Position numbers and translations under genes: made by a program
The notes under the pieces: model-generated
The model's input: only the letters and a program-made list of their open reading frames with translations
Told to the model about the DNA's origin: nothing
Databases searched by the model: none
Shown: positions 27,144 through 36,575 of the stretch, one piece after another
How the letters are laid out: every line of letters starts with the position of its first letter
Numbering within the stretch: the stretch's first letter is position 1
From: Algoriphagus winogradskyi
GTDB lineage: Bacteria > Bacteroidota > Bacteroidia > Cytophagales > Cyclobacteriaceae
NCBI RefSeq assembly: GCF_900182815.1
Contig: NZ_FXUA01000002.1
Span: 744,001-808,000, forward strand
DNA: 64,000 nt
Direction: 5' to 3'

Positions 27144-27766
27144 TAGTAGTCAGTTTTTACTTTTTTTAAAGCTATATAATTTTCAAAAATATCGCAAAAC
27201 CATATATTTGTATATGTAGATATATTCACAAGGAATAGTTAAGTCTGCATCTACAAATTATCCAATTTCTGTGATTTATCATGATCAGAATCTATTTGAA
27301 ATTGGAGAAAAGAATAAGTTTTCTTTCTTCCTGGGAGTTTTCGAAATGGCATTATTTGACAAATATATGCTTATAAGTGTATTTCAAAACTGTTTTACTG
27401 TATTTCTGAGATTTGGTATATCTGGATATACAGATATATATCCAGATATAGGAATATCTAGATATGTCATGAAAGAAGTGCAAAGCTTCAAGTCATCAAT
27501 CTTAAAAGTTGGAATTCAATTTTAAACTTTTATGGTTTTGCGATACGGCAACAGCTTTTGAACCGTTGAAATAGTAACTGGATTTTTGTAGAAAATGAGC
27601 GTTAAGGCATCCTTTGCGTGTGCCATGCAAGTTGTGTATTTGTGACACAAATTCTGGCGAATTTTTCTCCCAAACACGCACTTGCCCTTTTAGAGATTCT
27701 TAGCAGAATCATCCAAAATGGAGGGATTTCACCTCGCAACTCGGTTAAATTTTAAGAGACTAAAAC
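27144..27766. other. Regulatory intergenic region between XRE and GNAT genes
   Basis: No credible gene; an 84-codon ORF (27271-27525) runs through AT-rich palindromes. The XRE promoter side contains repeated ATAT-rich motifs (27200-27225). The GNAT side contains the palindromes at 27417-27465. Confidence 0.5.
27417..27465. promoter_or_regulatory. Operator-like palindromes
   Basis: TATATCTGGATATA (27417-27430) and TATATCCAGATATA (27437-27450) form a perfect 14-bp inverted repeat with 6-nt spacing. Close by is the 12-bp palindrome ATATCTAGATAT (27454-27465). Probably binding sites for the XRE regulator. Confidence 0.55.
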
Positions 27767-28336
27767 ATGAGAAAATACTTAGAAGCAGATAGGGAAAAAA
27801 TCATAAAAATTTTGGTAGACTCATTCAAAGGGAATAAATCCGTGGACTTTGTAGTCAGGAAAACCGAAAAAGGAAGGAAAGTTCTTATGGAGTACAGTTT
27901 AGAAAACTGTTTGGAGAATGGGGAAGTATTTGTTTCTGATTCCGGTAATTCTTGTGCTTTGATTAAATATTCAGATCAGAAGAGTAAGCCTTTTAAATTA
28001 TGGGTTTGGGATTTGAAATTGGCCCTTCAAGGAATTGGAATACCTAGAATCCCCCAAGTGCTAAAACGGGAATCAAGCATTGAAGAGACTCAGCCTAAAG
28101 AACCTTTCCTCTATGTTTGGTTTATTGGTGTAGATCCAGAAAGCCAGGGAAAAGGAGAGGGCACCAATCTCATGAAGTCAATTCTGAACATGGCCGAAGC
28201 AAGGAATCTACCAGTCTGTTTGGAAACATCAACTGAGCGCAATTTCAAGTGGTATGAGGAATTGGGATTTTCAGTTTATTCCTCTTCAAATCAATTTGGC
28301 TTCTTGTTTAACTTTTATAGAAAGGATTTGATATGA
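27767..28336 (+). CDS. GNAT-family N-acetyltransferase
   Basis: 189 residues with the acetyl-CoA-binding motif A VDPESQGKGEGTNLM (about 123-137) and the C-terminal LETSTERNFKWYEELGF typical of GNAT enzymes. Substrate unknown. Its stop overlaps the next ORF by 4 nt (ATGA), so it is co-translated with the membrane LuxR regulator. Confidence 0.8.
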   Translation: MRKYLEADREKIIKILVDSFKGNKSVDFVVRKTEKGRKVLMEYSLENCLENGEVFVSDSGNSCALIKYSDQKSKPFKLWVWDLKLALQGIGIPRIPQVLKRESSIEETQPKEPFLYVWFIGVDPESQGKGEGTNLMKSILNMAEARNLPVCLETSTERNFKWYEELGFSVYSSSNQFGFLFNFYRKDLI

Positions 28337-29253
28337 CCGTATTCGGCACAGATATGCATATTGTGACGTTTATTTTCGTCGTATGCGAGGTATTGTTTTT
28401 CGTATCGCAATTGGTCTTTTACCTCCAAAATCCTGCTGATAAGAATCGTAAATATTACCTGATTTTGTTGGGGTTATTGATAATCTATAATGTCACTGGA
28501 GGATTGTATCCTGATCCTAATTTGGCATTTTCTGAAAAGGTACAATTGAATCTGGCCTATGGGTCAGGCTTTGTAATGGGAGCTTTTTTTCCATACTATT
28601 TCTACCGGGTTTTTGGATTGGATGAATTGAAATGGGATTCCAAAGTAGGCATATGGATTTTCCTTATAGCTCCTTTCGTTTTATTCTTTTTGATAGGTCT
28701 TCCTTTGCTTGATGATCTGCCTTTCACCATTTGGTACGGCTTGGCAATTCCATTGGCCTATGCCATTTACCTGGATGTCAAAATATTTCTTTGTATAAGG
28801 AAAAAGTTCAAGGGGACACAAAATCCTGTTGAAGCGGTTCTGACTTATATGGCTATGTGTCCTTGGGTATTGCTACCAGTATTTAGCTACGTAGATGCAT
28901 CTCAACTTTTTGAGGTTTTATGCACTAATATTGGTTTTATCATCATTACCTTTTTGTTTATCAGAAATAAAATTTACGAAAACAGAAAGGCTTTTGAAAA
29001 ATTGAATGGATTTGATCTAAAGACTCAAATTGATCAAAGTGCTTTTTTCAACCAAAGATGCACGGAACTAGGCTTGACCAAAAGAGAATGCGAAGTTGCA
29101 GAACAGGCAGCCTTAGGTCTGACCAGTAAAGAGATCGCTGAAGTACTTTTTATCTCAGAAAGAACAGTCAACAAGCACCTTCAGACTATTTACAAAAAGT
29201 CTGAGAGTAAAAACCGGGTAGAACTGATTAACTCGCTAAACGCTTATTCATAA
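28333..29253 (+). CDS. Membrane-anchored LuxR-type regulator
   Basis: 306 residues. About seven hydrophobic segments span residues 8-215, then a cytoplasmic linker and a LuxR/GerE helix-turn-helix (LTKRECEVAEQAALGLTSKE, about 238-300). The membrane part looks like a seven-helix sensor found in Bacteroidota. Overlaps the GNAT gene by 4 nt. It stands just before the mobilization genes, so it may tie transfer to an environmental cue; that link is positional only. Confidence 0.75.
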   Translation: MTVFGTDMHIVTFIFVVCEVLFFVSQLVFYLQNPADKNRKYYLILLGLLIIYNVTGGLYPDPNLAFSEKVQLNLAYGSGFVMGAFFPYYFYRVFGLDELKWDSKVGIWIFLIAPFVLFFLIGLPLLDDLPFTIWYGLAIPLAYAIYLDVKIFLCIRKKFKGTQNPVEAVLTYMAMCPWVLLPVFSYVDASQLFEVLCTNIGFIIITFLFIRNKIYENRKAFEKLNGFDLKTQIDQSAFFNQRCTELGLTKRECEVAEQAALGLTSKEIAEVLFISERTVNKHLQTIYKKSESKNRVELINSLNAYS

Positions 29254-29283
29254 TTCAAATATTTGGGTGTAAACCCGCGCTCT

Positions 29284-29327
29284 AGGCATATATGCGTATA
29301 TATATTTCTATATACGCATATATGCCT
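29284..29327. other. Perfect 19-bp hairpin, oriT candidate
   Basis: AGGCATATATGCGTATATA (29284-29302) is exactly complementary to 29309-29327 across the 6-nt loop TATTTC. Each arm also contains the palindrome GCATATATGC. It sits about 80 bp before mobA, where oriT regions of Bacteroidota mobilizable elements normally lie. A terminator for the LuxR gene is less likely since no T-run follows directly. Confidence 0.5.
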
Positions 29328-29405
29328 ATTTGTCATTTTTGCGCATTTCTAGGTATTTTTTTTCACCGCACAATTCCAATTCTTTACTCCTGCTAATACG
29401 CAGCC

Positions 29406-29771
29406 ATGAAAGAGAAAAGAGAGAATCTTTCTTGGGTATCTGTCAGGTTAAAACCGGAGATCTATACCCGATTGAAAGAGGAAAGTCAGTCATTAAAGAT
29501 GTCACTGAGTCAATTGATCAGGATGAAGCTGAGCAGTGAAGAAACCAAAATCATTGATCTCAACGGACTCCTGAATTCCATTGAAAAACTAGTCTCTGAA
29601 CAGGCTCGGGTGAACAACAATATCAACCAATTGGCAAAACATGCCAATACCTATAGGGACAAAATTTCTCCCTCTGTTTTTAAAGATCATACCATGCTAA
29701 TGTCAAAGCATATCGAGCACCGAGATTTTATGAACAAGCTTTTGAAACAAATCTATCAAGCAATCAGATGA
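29406..29771 (+). CDS. mobA: MobA-like relaxosome accessory protein
   Basis: 121 residues with an N-terminal ribbon-helix-helix (SWVSVRLKPEIYTRLKEESQ, SLSQLIRMKL) and a C-terminal segment VNNNINQLAKHANTYRD characteristic of MobC-type mobilization proteins. It would bind near oriT and recruit the relaxase, which is encoded next with ATGA overlap. Confidence 0.85.
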   Translation: MKEKRENLSWVSVRLKPEIYTRLKEESQSLKMSLSQLIRMKLSSEETKIIDLNGLLNSIEKLVSEQARVNNNINQLAKHANTYRDKISPSVFKDHTMLMSKHIEHRDFMNKLLKQIYQAIR

Positions 29772-31087
29772 GGGCAAAAATTCTTTCCAGTACGAGCAGT
29801 TTCAAGGGCGTGACTTACAACACTAACAAAACCCAAAATGAAAAAGGGGAGCTGATGAGGTTGCGCAATTTTGGGTATCTCCAGGACACTAAAGAGATAG
29901 GTCCAAACGAGGTGAAGAACTTTTTGATTGCTCACTCTAATCGAAATTCCATAGTCAGAGACAAGCAGTTTCATGCCATGATCAGCTGCAAGGAAAGAGA
30001 ATATACAAAAGAGGAGCTGACTGATATTGCTCATGAGTGGGTGGATAAAATGGGCTATGGGCAGAATCCATTCTTGATAGTTTTTCACAAGGATACGTCC
30101 AATAACCATGTCCATATAGTGTCCTCAAGAATTGATAAGGGAGGAAAGAAGATCAATGATTCTTTTGAAAAAATAAGAGCTCAGGAAGCGATCAACGAGA
30201 TCATGAGGTTGAATCCAAAACAGGAGGCCAATAGAGCAACTGAAACGCTTCAAGAATTCAGAATCAGTACCAAGGCTCAGGGAATGATGCTCTTAGAGAA
30301 TCTTGGATACAAGCTTTTGAAAAAGGATCAACAGCTGGAATTGATCAAATATGGATCAGTTCAGGGGCGAATCCCTATTTCTGAAATTAATGAAAAGCTC
30401 CAATCCTATGAATTGGATAAGACTAGAGCTAATCAGCTAAAAGCAATTCTGAATAAGTATTCCAAAATCTACAAAACTGACCCAATTCCATTATTTGAAC
30501 CGAAACACGGGAGTGTATCAGATAAGCATCTCGGTTATCGCTCGGATTTAGGGGATTTCCTTTCAGCCAAGTTTGGCGTTCAATTGATTTTTCATGGGAA
30601 GGATGCAAAGACACCTTACGGCTATTCCCTGATTGACAATGCCAATAAGATTGTATTCAAAGGAAGTGAAGTGTTTCCAATCAAGCGCTTGCTTGAAGCG
30701 GGAGGGAAGCAGCAAGCATATCAAACGGACAAGTCTAAGACAATTGATGTCATTGAAGGTAAGGTAAAGCTAAGGTCAGTATTCAACGACTTTTCTACTA
30801 TCCCGCAAGGATTAGAGCATCATTCATTAAGGTTTGAGCGAAAGGAAGGAGATACTTACTTGAAGACCTCACAAGGATTTGTTTCCACCAAGGATATTCT
30901 TCAGCCAAAGCAACTACAGGCTTTGGAAGATTATTTAGACCTATCCGAGGAGCATTCTATAAGACAAAGCCAGGACGAATTTGACTTGATACCCATACTA
31001 CATGTAGCCAATGACGAAGATGATGAAGCTACCCATGGAAGGAAAAGAAGGAAAAAACGCAATAGAGACAATGAAATCACCAGATAA
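29768..31087 (+). CDS. mobB: Relaxase / mobilization nuclease
   Basis: 439 residues. MobP/VirD2-type relaxase domain in the first 200 residues, with the metal-binding histidine motif NNHVHIVSSRID (about 111-122) and HAMISCKE (about 73). The C-terminal half is a helical region without a helicase or primase domain. It nicks oriT and stays linked to the transferred strand. ATGA overlap with mobA; its end overlaps the ParA gene. Confidence 0.9.
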   Translation: MRAKILSSTSSFKGVTYNTNKTQNEKGELMRLRNFGYLQDTKEIGPNEVKNFLIAHSNRNSIVRDKQFHAMISCKEREYTKEELTDIAHEWVDKMGYGQNPFLIVFHKDTSNNHVHIVSSRIDKGGKKINDSFEKIRAQEAINEIMRLNPKQEANRATETLQEFRISTKAQGMMLLENLGYKLLKKDQQLELIKYGSVQGRIPISEINEKLQSYELDKTRANQLKAILNKYSKIYKTDPIPLFEPKHGSVSDKHLGYRSDLGDFLSAKFGVQLIFHGKDAKTPYGYSLIDNANKIVFKGSEVFPIKRLLEAGGKQQAYQTDKSKTIDVIEGKVKLRSVFNDFSTIPQGLEHHSLRFERKEGDTYLKTSQGFVSTKDILQPKQLQALEDYLDLSEEHSIRQSQDEFDLIPILHVANDEDDEATHGRKRRKKRNRDNEITR

Positions 31088-31745
31088 AAAAATAACCATG
31101 ATCATTCTATTTGCCAATCAGAAAGGAGGCGTCGGTAAAAGTACCTTGGCAGTGCTCTTTTCCAACTTTTCAGTCCAAAAGAAGAATAGGAGGGTGAAAG
31201 TCATCGATATGGATTTTCAGCAGTCTTTGTATAACAAGCACCTTAATTCTGACCTGTTGGAAAATGAGAAGCTGTATGAAGTAGAGCTATCGAAAATTTC
31301 AGGTTTCCGGAATATCAGCAAGGTAGCAACTCGGAATCCAAACCTGCTTACTGTCATTGATCTGGCAGGGACGATGGATGATGACAATCTGGTACAGGTT
31401 TTTAAAGATTCAGGGTTGATCATATGTCCCTTTTGTTACGATGAATACAGCGTGACAAGCACTTTTGAATTTTGCTATGTGGTCAAAAAGATAAACCCGG
31501 AGAGCAAAATCATTTTGATCCCAAACCGAGTGAAAACTTCGGTAAAATATGAGACACTGGACAGTGTCAATCAGGCACTGAGCAAGTTTGGGGAATTGAC
31601 CTCACCGGTTTCAGATAGGATTGATTTTCAAAGAATAACTACATCCTACTCTCCAAAAACATTGGATCCAATTCTCGATCCAATTTTCAATAAAATATTC
31701 AACGACTACATAGACGAATCCTCATGGGAAGTGGAAACTATATAA
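31071..31745 (+). CDS. traA: ParA/MinD-type ATPase (TraA)
   Basis: About 224 residues. Deviant Walker A FANQKGGVGKST directly after the N-terminus, Walker A' VKVIDMDFQQS and Walker B LLTVIDLAGT. ParA-like ATPases open the transfer operon of CTnDOT-type elements and are usually named TraA. ATGs at 31071 and 31098 are both possible; the first overlaps the relaxase gene by 17 nt. Confidence 0.8.
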   Translation: MKSPDKKITMIILFANQKGGVGKSTLAVLFSNFSVQKKNRRVKVIDMDFQQSLYNKHLNSDLLENEKLYEVELSKISGFRNISKVATRNPNLLTVIDLAGTMDDDNLVQVFKDSGLIICPFCYDEYSVTSTFEFCYVVKKINPESKIILIPNRVKTSVKYETLDSVNQALSKFGELTSPVSDRIDFQRITTSYSPKTLDPILDPIFNKIFNDYIDESSWEVETI

Positions 31746-32074
31746 ACAAACTAGTACAAGGAGTTCGAGGCAAAATCCCTACGCCTGGGGAAGAAAAAAT
31801 GCCAGAATCCATCAACAGTGGAAAGGTAGAAAAGGAGGAGAGGAATCCAGAAGTGGATGAGCTATTAGAGCGAATTCGGGACTATAAAGTAAATGGAGAA
31901 AATCGCAGACTGATACGAATGGATTCTAAAATAGAGGATGTCTTCAAACACGTGAATTACCTGTTTGGGATCAAGGTCACCTCTCTCGTGAACTATGTAT
32001 GCTGGGATTTTCTGGAAAACAATCCTGAGCTGGTCAACGAAATCAAAAAATCACTAAACCAACTAAAGCTATGA
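31724..32074 (+). CDS. DUF3408-like conjugative element protein (TraB position)
   Basis: 116 residues. The C-terminal 60 (RMDSKIEDVFKHVNYLFGIKVTSLVNYV) resemble the DUF3408 / ribbon-helix-helix-like segment of TraB proteins in Bacteroidota elements. It overlaps the ParA gene by 22 nt and is likely its partner. Confidence 0.65.
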   Translation: MGSGNYINKLVQGVRGKIPTPGEEKMPESINSGKVEKEERNPEVDELLERIRDYKVNGENRRLIRMDSKIEDVFKHVNYLFGIKVTSLVNYVCWDFLENNPELVNEIKKSLNQLKL

Positions 32075-32442
32075 ATTGGACAGATTTCTTTCTATACCTA
32101 GCCCTTTTCTATGTAGTGTACTATGCGGTCAACGTCGTCATTGATGTGTTAAGGACACCGCATCGTGCCAAATCTCAGGAAAGGCCTTCTTATGCATTCC
32201 AGTCAGATCTATCAGAATTTGACGAAAAGCCAATGGTCGTTGAGGAGGAAGATTTTGTCAACAAATCAACTCCAAAATCTGAAAAACCCGCTTCAACTAA
32301 CGCAGAGGGTAAAGAGGAGAAAATGGAATTCAAGGAGACAAATCCTGTCAAGTCAACGGGCGGGGTGACTAACCTAGATTCCTTGTTTGCTCTGGCAAAA
32401 GAGAACTCAATCGAAATGAAAAAGAAAGTAGTGTTCTCATGA
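32071..32442 (+). CDS. TraD-position single-pass membrane protein
   Basis: 123 residues: one N-terminal transmembrane helix (FFLYLALFYVVYYAVNVVI) and a hydrophilic, Lys/Glu-rich cytoplasmic tail. No enzyme motif. ATGA overlaps with both neighbours place it in the transfer operon. Confidence 0.7.
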   Translation: MNWTDFFLYLALFYVVYYAVNVVIDVLRTPHRAKSQERPSYAFQSDLSEFDEKPMVVEEEDFVNKSTPKSEKPASTNAEGKEEKMEFKETNPVKSTGGVTNLDSLFALAKENSIEMKKKVVFS

Positions 32443-32759
32443 AGGTAAGTCATTTTCTCATTTGCTCCCTGCTAATTCTCTCTTTGCCTAGCATGGAATT
32501 ATTGGCGCAGACTCCTCCGGGCGTGGAAGAATTCCAAGAGGTAGAATCAGATATGGAATCTTTCTACGTCGCATTATCAAGACTATCTCTTGTTACCGGT
32601 GCCATCTCAGGGTTACTGGGAGGCCTGAGGGTTTACAACAATTGGCAGATGGGCCGACATCATATTGATGTAGAGGTAATCAGCTGGTTCGGAGCATGCT
32701 TGTTTCTCGCAACTGTCAGCTTTTTTCTTAGCGGACTTTACGGAGTTCCACTTACCTAA
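32439..32759 (+). CDS. DUF4134 (TraE-like) membrane protein 1
   Basis: 106 residues with a signal sequence (LLILSLPSMELLAQ) and two membrane helices, including GAISGLLGGLRVYNNWQMG, the hallmark of DUF4134/TraE. It is the more divergent of two adjacent DUF4134 genes. VirB2/pilin-like in topology. Confidence 0.8.
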   Translation: MKVSHFLICSLLILSLPSMELLAQTPPGVEEFQEVESDMESFYVALSRLSLVTGAISGLLGGLRVYNNWQMGRHHIDVEVISWFGACLFLATVSFFLSGLYGVPLT

Positions 32760-32786
32760 AACTTTACAACCAATTCAATATAGTCC

Positions 32787-33125
32787 ATGAAATATTTTCT
32801 TACTAAAACCACAAATATCATGTTCAACAGAACTACAAAAAAGATCTCATGTGCCTTAGCAATGGCCATTGTTTCAATTTCTTCACATGCCCAGGGAGTA
32901 CAGGGAATTACTGCTGCTGAATCCTCGCTATTAACCTACGTGGATCCTGTCGCAAGTCTTTGCCTGGTGATCGGTGCAGTGGTCGGGATTATAGGAGGTT
33001 TCCGAGTGTACAGCAAGTGGAATCAAGGCGATCAGGATATCAACAAAGAGTTGATGGGATGGCTGGGTTCCTGCATTTTCCTAGTACTGGTGAGTGTGGT
33101 CATCAAAGCATTTTTCGGTGTCTAA
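32787..33125 (+). CDS. traE: DUF4134 (TraE) membrane protein 2
   Basis: 112 residues (101 if started at the ATG at 32820, which gives a better signal peptide ending SHAQG). Contains VIGAVVGIIGGFRVYSKWNQGDQDINKEL, matching TraE/DUF4134 closely. Small double-membrane-span channel component similar in topology to VirB2. Its TAA shares a base with the traF ATG. Confidence 0.85.
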   Translation: MKYFLTKTTNIMFNRTTKKISCALAMAIVSISSHAQGVQGITAAESSLLTYVDPVASLCLVIGAVVGIIGGFRVYSKWNQGDQDINKELMGWLGSCIFLVLVSVVIKAFFGV

Positions 33126-33409
33126 TGGCTAAGCAATTTCCAATATATAAGGGGCTTCAAAAGCCCCTTATATATCGTGGATTTCAAGGAAAATTTATCG
33201 GATGGGGAATTTCCTCATTGATTATCGGAGTCGTGCTGGGTGGAGTTATCGGAAGTTTGACCAGCATGATTGCAGGAGGTGTAATCACAATTTCAGCAAT
33301 CGTAATTGGTCTATTGGTTACTTCTCAGCAACAAAAAAAAGGGCTGCATAGCAAAACAAGGCATGTAGGAGTATTCCAAATCGCAACATCCTTAAAACCT
33401 AAAAAATGA
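33125..33409 (+). CDS. traF: DUF4133 (TraF) membrane protein
   Basis: 94 residues beginning MAKQFPIYKGLQKPLIYRGF, with two adjacent membrane helices (SSLIIGVVLGGVIGSL and the next). Gene order TraE-TraF-TraG identifies it as the VirB3-like TraF. The ATG at 33125 is chosen over longer in-frame extensions, which would run back through traE. Confidence 0.85.
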   Translation: MAKQFPIYKGLQKPLIYRGFQGKFIGWGISSLIIGVVLGGVIGSLTSMIAGGVITISAIVIGLLVTSQQQKKGLHSKTRHVGVFQIATSLKPKK

Positions 33410-35913
33410 TATTGAAGAATAAAAGGAATGAATTTAAGTTGCCCTATGCAGGTATAGAAACTGAATTCAAAGGATTCCATCTACTTTTTAATCTAAATGG
33501 GGATTTCGGATTAATTCTGAAACTTGAAAACCCTGTAGTCCAATATTCAGCAGATCCTTCCAGGTACGACTTTTTTCACCAGCAATATACGAACGTCATC
33601 AAAATATTAGGTGAAGGTCATTTGATCCAAAAGCAGGATGTTTTTTCCACTGAAAGCTATCATGAGGATAATTCAAAGGAGTACCTGCAGAGGAAATATG
33701 ATGAACATTTTCAGGGTAGAGAATATGTTTCTCACAATACTTATTTGATTATCACCAAGCGGTCAAAAGGAAGGTATAGTGAAAAATCAGTGAATGATTT
33801 TATTCAATCCATCGGAAAAGTTACAGACCTTTTTGAGCGATCAGGGATTAAATCTAATGCTCTGAATAAAACAGAGATTGACCGCTATGTGAAAAGGATT
33901 CTCAGTATGAATTTCTACCAGGATAGAATTGTACTGGACAATTTGTTACCGGTGGAAAAACAAGTGGAAAGTGGCGATAGGGCATTCCGATCTATTTCGC
34001 TGGTTGACACCGATAAGGTAGAGCTTCCCGAAACGATAGCATCCCATTCAGAAAGAAGTGACAAGGATAGCCTCAAAGGATTTCCAGTTGATAACATGGG
34101 TTTTCTATTTGATGTCCCAAACTTCCAAACCATTGTTTACAATCAAGTCATCGAGATCGTAGAGCAAAGACCAACCCAACACAAACTTGAGGTCAAGCGA
34201 AAGCGACATTCAGGAATACCAGATCCTGCCAATGATATGTGTGTCCAGGACATTAACAGGTTATTGGAGGATGTGACAAGGAACAATCAGCTTTTGGTCA
34301 ATTGTCATTTCAATGTTTTGGTTTCGGCTCAGAAAGAACATATCCAGGGAGCTTGTAACTATGTAGAATCGTCCTTATTTCAGCAGGGGATTATTGCCAA
34401 CAAAAATTCTTACAACCAATTGGAGTTGTTCAGGACTGTCCTTCCATGCAATACAGCTGAACTGAAAGTTTACGATTATTTTTTGACCACTGCAGATGCT
34501 GCATTGTGCTTTTTCTTTAAAGAATCACTGAATCAAGATGAAAAAAGTGGTTTTCAGATTCGATTCACCGATAGACAGGGAATCCCCTTGAAAATTGATC
34601 CCTCAGATTTGCCCATGCAGACTAATCGGATCAACAATAGAAACAAATTTGTATTGGGGCCTTCCGGGTCGGGCAAATCATTCTTTATGAATGCGCTGGT
34701 GGAGCAGTATTGCATGTGGAACAAGCAGCCTGATCCTAAGTGGTTGATGGATGTGGTGATCGTGGATACGGGACATTCCTATTCAGGACTGTGTCAATAT
34801 TACAATGGCAAATACATTACCTACACCGAAGAAAAGCCCATTACCACCAATCCTTTTGCCATTGCTGAAGAGGAATACAACATCGAGAAAAAAGACTATC
34901 TCCTGACGCTTGTTTCACTTCTATGGAAGACAGCTGAAGGTACCGTTTCACAGGTGGAAGCCGATGTGATCTCGTACACCATTTCAGCTTATTATTCTTC
35001 ATTTTTCTCTGATAAAGGCAAAATTGATCGGCTTTGCTTCAATAGCTTTTATGACTTTGCCCTAGAGACAATTCCGGAAATTATGGAGCGTGAGCGAATC
35101 ACATTTGAACTGGATGAATTCCGATTTGTGCTCAAAAAATTCTACCAAGGAGGAGAGTTTGAAAATCTGCTAAACGAAGAGGTTGACCAATCCTTATTCA
35201 CCGAATCCTTTGTGGTTTTTGAAATTGACAGCATCAAGGAGCATAAGGTTCTATTTCCAATAGTGACGCTCATCATCATGGATGTATTTATCCAGAAAAT
35301 GAGATTTCGAACCAAGTACCGAAAAGCTCTGATCATTGAAGAGGCATGGAAGGCCATCGCTTCTCCTTTGATGGCTGGGTATATTCTGTATCTGTATAAA
35401 ACGGTTCGGAAGTTTTGGGGTGAGGCGATTGTAGTAACTCAGGAACTTGGAGATATCATTGGGAATGAAGTGGTGAAGGATAGTATCATCAACAATTCTG
35501 ATACGATTTGCTTGCTAGACCAAACCAAGTTCAAAGACAACTATTCACAGATTGCTTCTTTGCTTTCCATCAGTGAGAAGGAGCGAAGGAAGATTTTTAC
35601 CATCAACCAGCTGGACAACCAAGAAGGGCGTGGCAGATTCAAGGAAGTTTACATCAGAAGAGGGGCTACAGGCGAGGTATATGGAGTTGAGGTTTCTCTG
35701 TTCCAATACCTAACCTACACCACGGAAAAGCCAGAAAAATCGGCAGTAGAAATTTATGCCAATGCATTTGGAGGCTATAAAATGGGTTTGGACGCATTTG
35801 TAGAGGATTATACTACTTCTAATCTGAGTCTTCATAGTTTTTTCGAAAAGGTCAACAAAGAAGGATCTCCGCTCACTGATACATTTCTTTCACCGAATTA
35901 CCGCATAGCATGA
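33406..35913 (+). CDS. traG: TraG, VirB4-like conjugation ATPase
   Basis: 835 residues. Walker A LGPSGSGKSFF near 419-429 and Walker B ALIIEEAWKA near 640, with VTQELGDI downstream as in VirB4 ATPases. The N-terminal 350 residues match the TraG assembly domain. It powers pilus biogenesis and secretion. ATGA overlaps on both sides. Confidence 0.92.
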   Translation: MILKNKRNEFKLPYAGIETEFKGFHLLFNLNGDFGLILKLENPVVQYSADPSRYDFFHQQYTNVIKILGEGHLIQKQDVFSTESYHEDNSKEYLQRKYDEHFQGREYVSHNTYLIITKRSKGRYSEKSVNDFIQSIGKVTDLFERSGIKSNALNKTEIDRYVKRILSMNFYQDRIVLDNLLPVEKQVESGDRAFRSISLVDTDKVELPETIASHSERSDKDSLKGFPVDNMGFLFDVPNFQTIVYNQVIEIVEQRPTQHKLEVKRKRHSGIPDPANDMCVQDINRLLEDVTRNNQLLVNCHFNVLVSAQKEHIQGACNYVESSLFQQGIIANKNSYNQLELFRTVLPCNTAELKVYDYFLTTADAALCFFFKESLNQDEKSGFQIRFTDRQGIPLKIDPSDLPMQTNRINNRNKFVLGPSGSGKSFFMNALVEQYCMWNKQPDPKWLMDVVIVDTGHSYSGLCQYYNGKYITYTEEKPITTNPFAIAEEEYNIEKKDYLLTLVSLLWKTAEGTVSQVEADVISYTISAYYSSFFSDKGKIDRLCFNSFYDFALETIPEIMERERITFELDEFRFVLKKFYQGGEFENLLNEEVDQSLFTESFVVFEIDSIKEHKVLFPIVTLIIMDVFIQKMRFRTKYRKALIIEEAWKAIASPLMAGYILYLYKTVRKFWGEAIVVTQELGDIIGNEVVKDSIINNSDTICLLDQTKFKDNYSQIASLLSISEKERRKIFTINQLDNQEGRGRFKEVYIRRGATGEVYGVEVSLFQYLTYTTEKPEKSAVEIYANAFGGYKMGLDAFVEDYTTSNLSLHSFFEKVNKEGSPLTDTFLSPNYRIA

Positions 35914-36575
35914 TGAGGCATCTTCAACTGCTCATATTGCTGCTTTTCTCAGGGTCAACATTTAGTCAGACCGTTTATGTGGACCCGGCTGTTTCGGCTG
36001 CCACCGCCGCCCATGCTTTAGTTATAGACTCACAGCTTGAGGCGACTAATGAAAGGATGACTTTGATTGAGCGGGGCCAGCTGGCAATCACTGGAAACCT
36101 GACCATTGTCAATACGATGCAGGACAAAATCTACAAAGGACTTTCCGAGGTCAGTTCCATTTTGACCAACCTTTCCAATGTCAAGGAAATCGCACGAATG
36201 GCGACTGCCATTTCAGGAGATTTAAATGATGTGATGGAATTGGCGGGTGAGAATCCTGCTTTACTTCTGTTTGCCGAGCGAAACGCTACCATGTTTCAAC
36301 AACGAGCAACTTCCCTAGCCTTGGAGGTCAGTTCTTTTGTCCTAAAGGGTGGAGAAAATAACCTTATGGATGCCGGAGAAAGATCCAAGTTGATCAACCA
36401 AATCTTGAATGAAATGGTAATCCTGAGGTCCTACACCTATGGCATGTATCGATCCATGTACTTTGCCCAGATGAAGGGAGTTTTCAAGGCCTTAAATCCT
36501 TTTCAGGGATACATCAATTTGGATATCCAACTCGCACAGGATATCGCCAGAAAAGCCAAAACCCTACAGCCATGA
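35910..36575 (+). CDS. Secreted transfer-operon protein, paralogue 1 of 3
   Basis: 221 residues with a signal peptide (LLILLLFSGSTFSQ). Helical. Shares NPALLLFAE near 117 and the C-terminal pattern LNPFQGYIN...KTL with the next two genes. It occupies the TraH/TraI position but is not clearly a known Tra family. Probably periplasmic, part of or around the channel. Confidence 0.75.
   Translation: MMRHLQLLILLLFSGSTFSQTVYVDPAVSAATAAHALVIDSQLEATNERMTLIERGQLAITGNLTIVNTMQDKIYKGLSEVSSILTNLSNVKEIARMATAISGDLNDVMELAGENPALLLFAERNATMFQQRATSLALEVSSFVLKGGENNLMDAGERSKLINQILNEMVILRSYTYGMYRSMYFAQMKGVFKALNPFQGYINLDIQLAQDIARKAKTLQP

Noticed and set aside
27271-27525. 84-codon ORF between XRE and GNAT genes
   Set aside because: Runs through operator-like palindromes; composition follows the AT-rich repeats.
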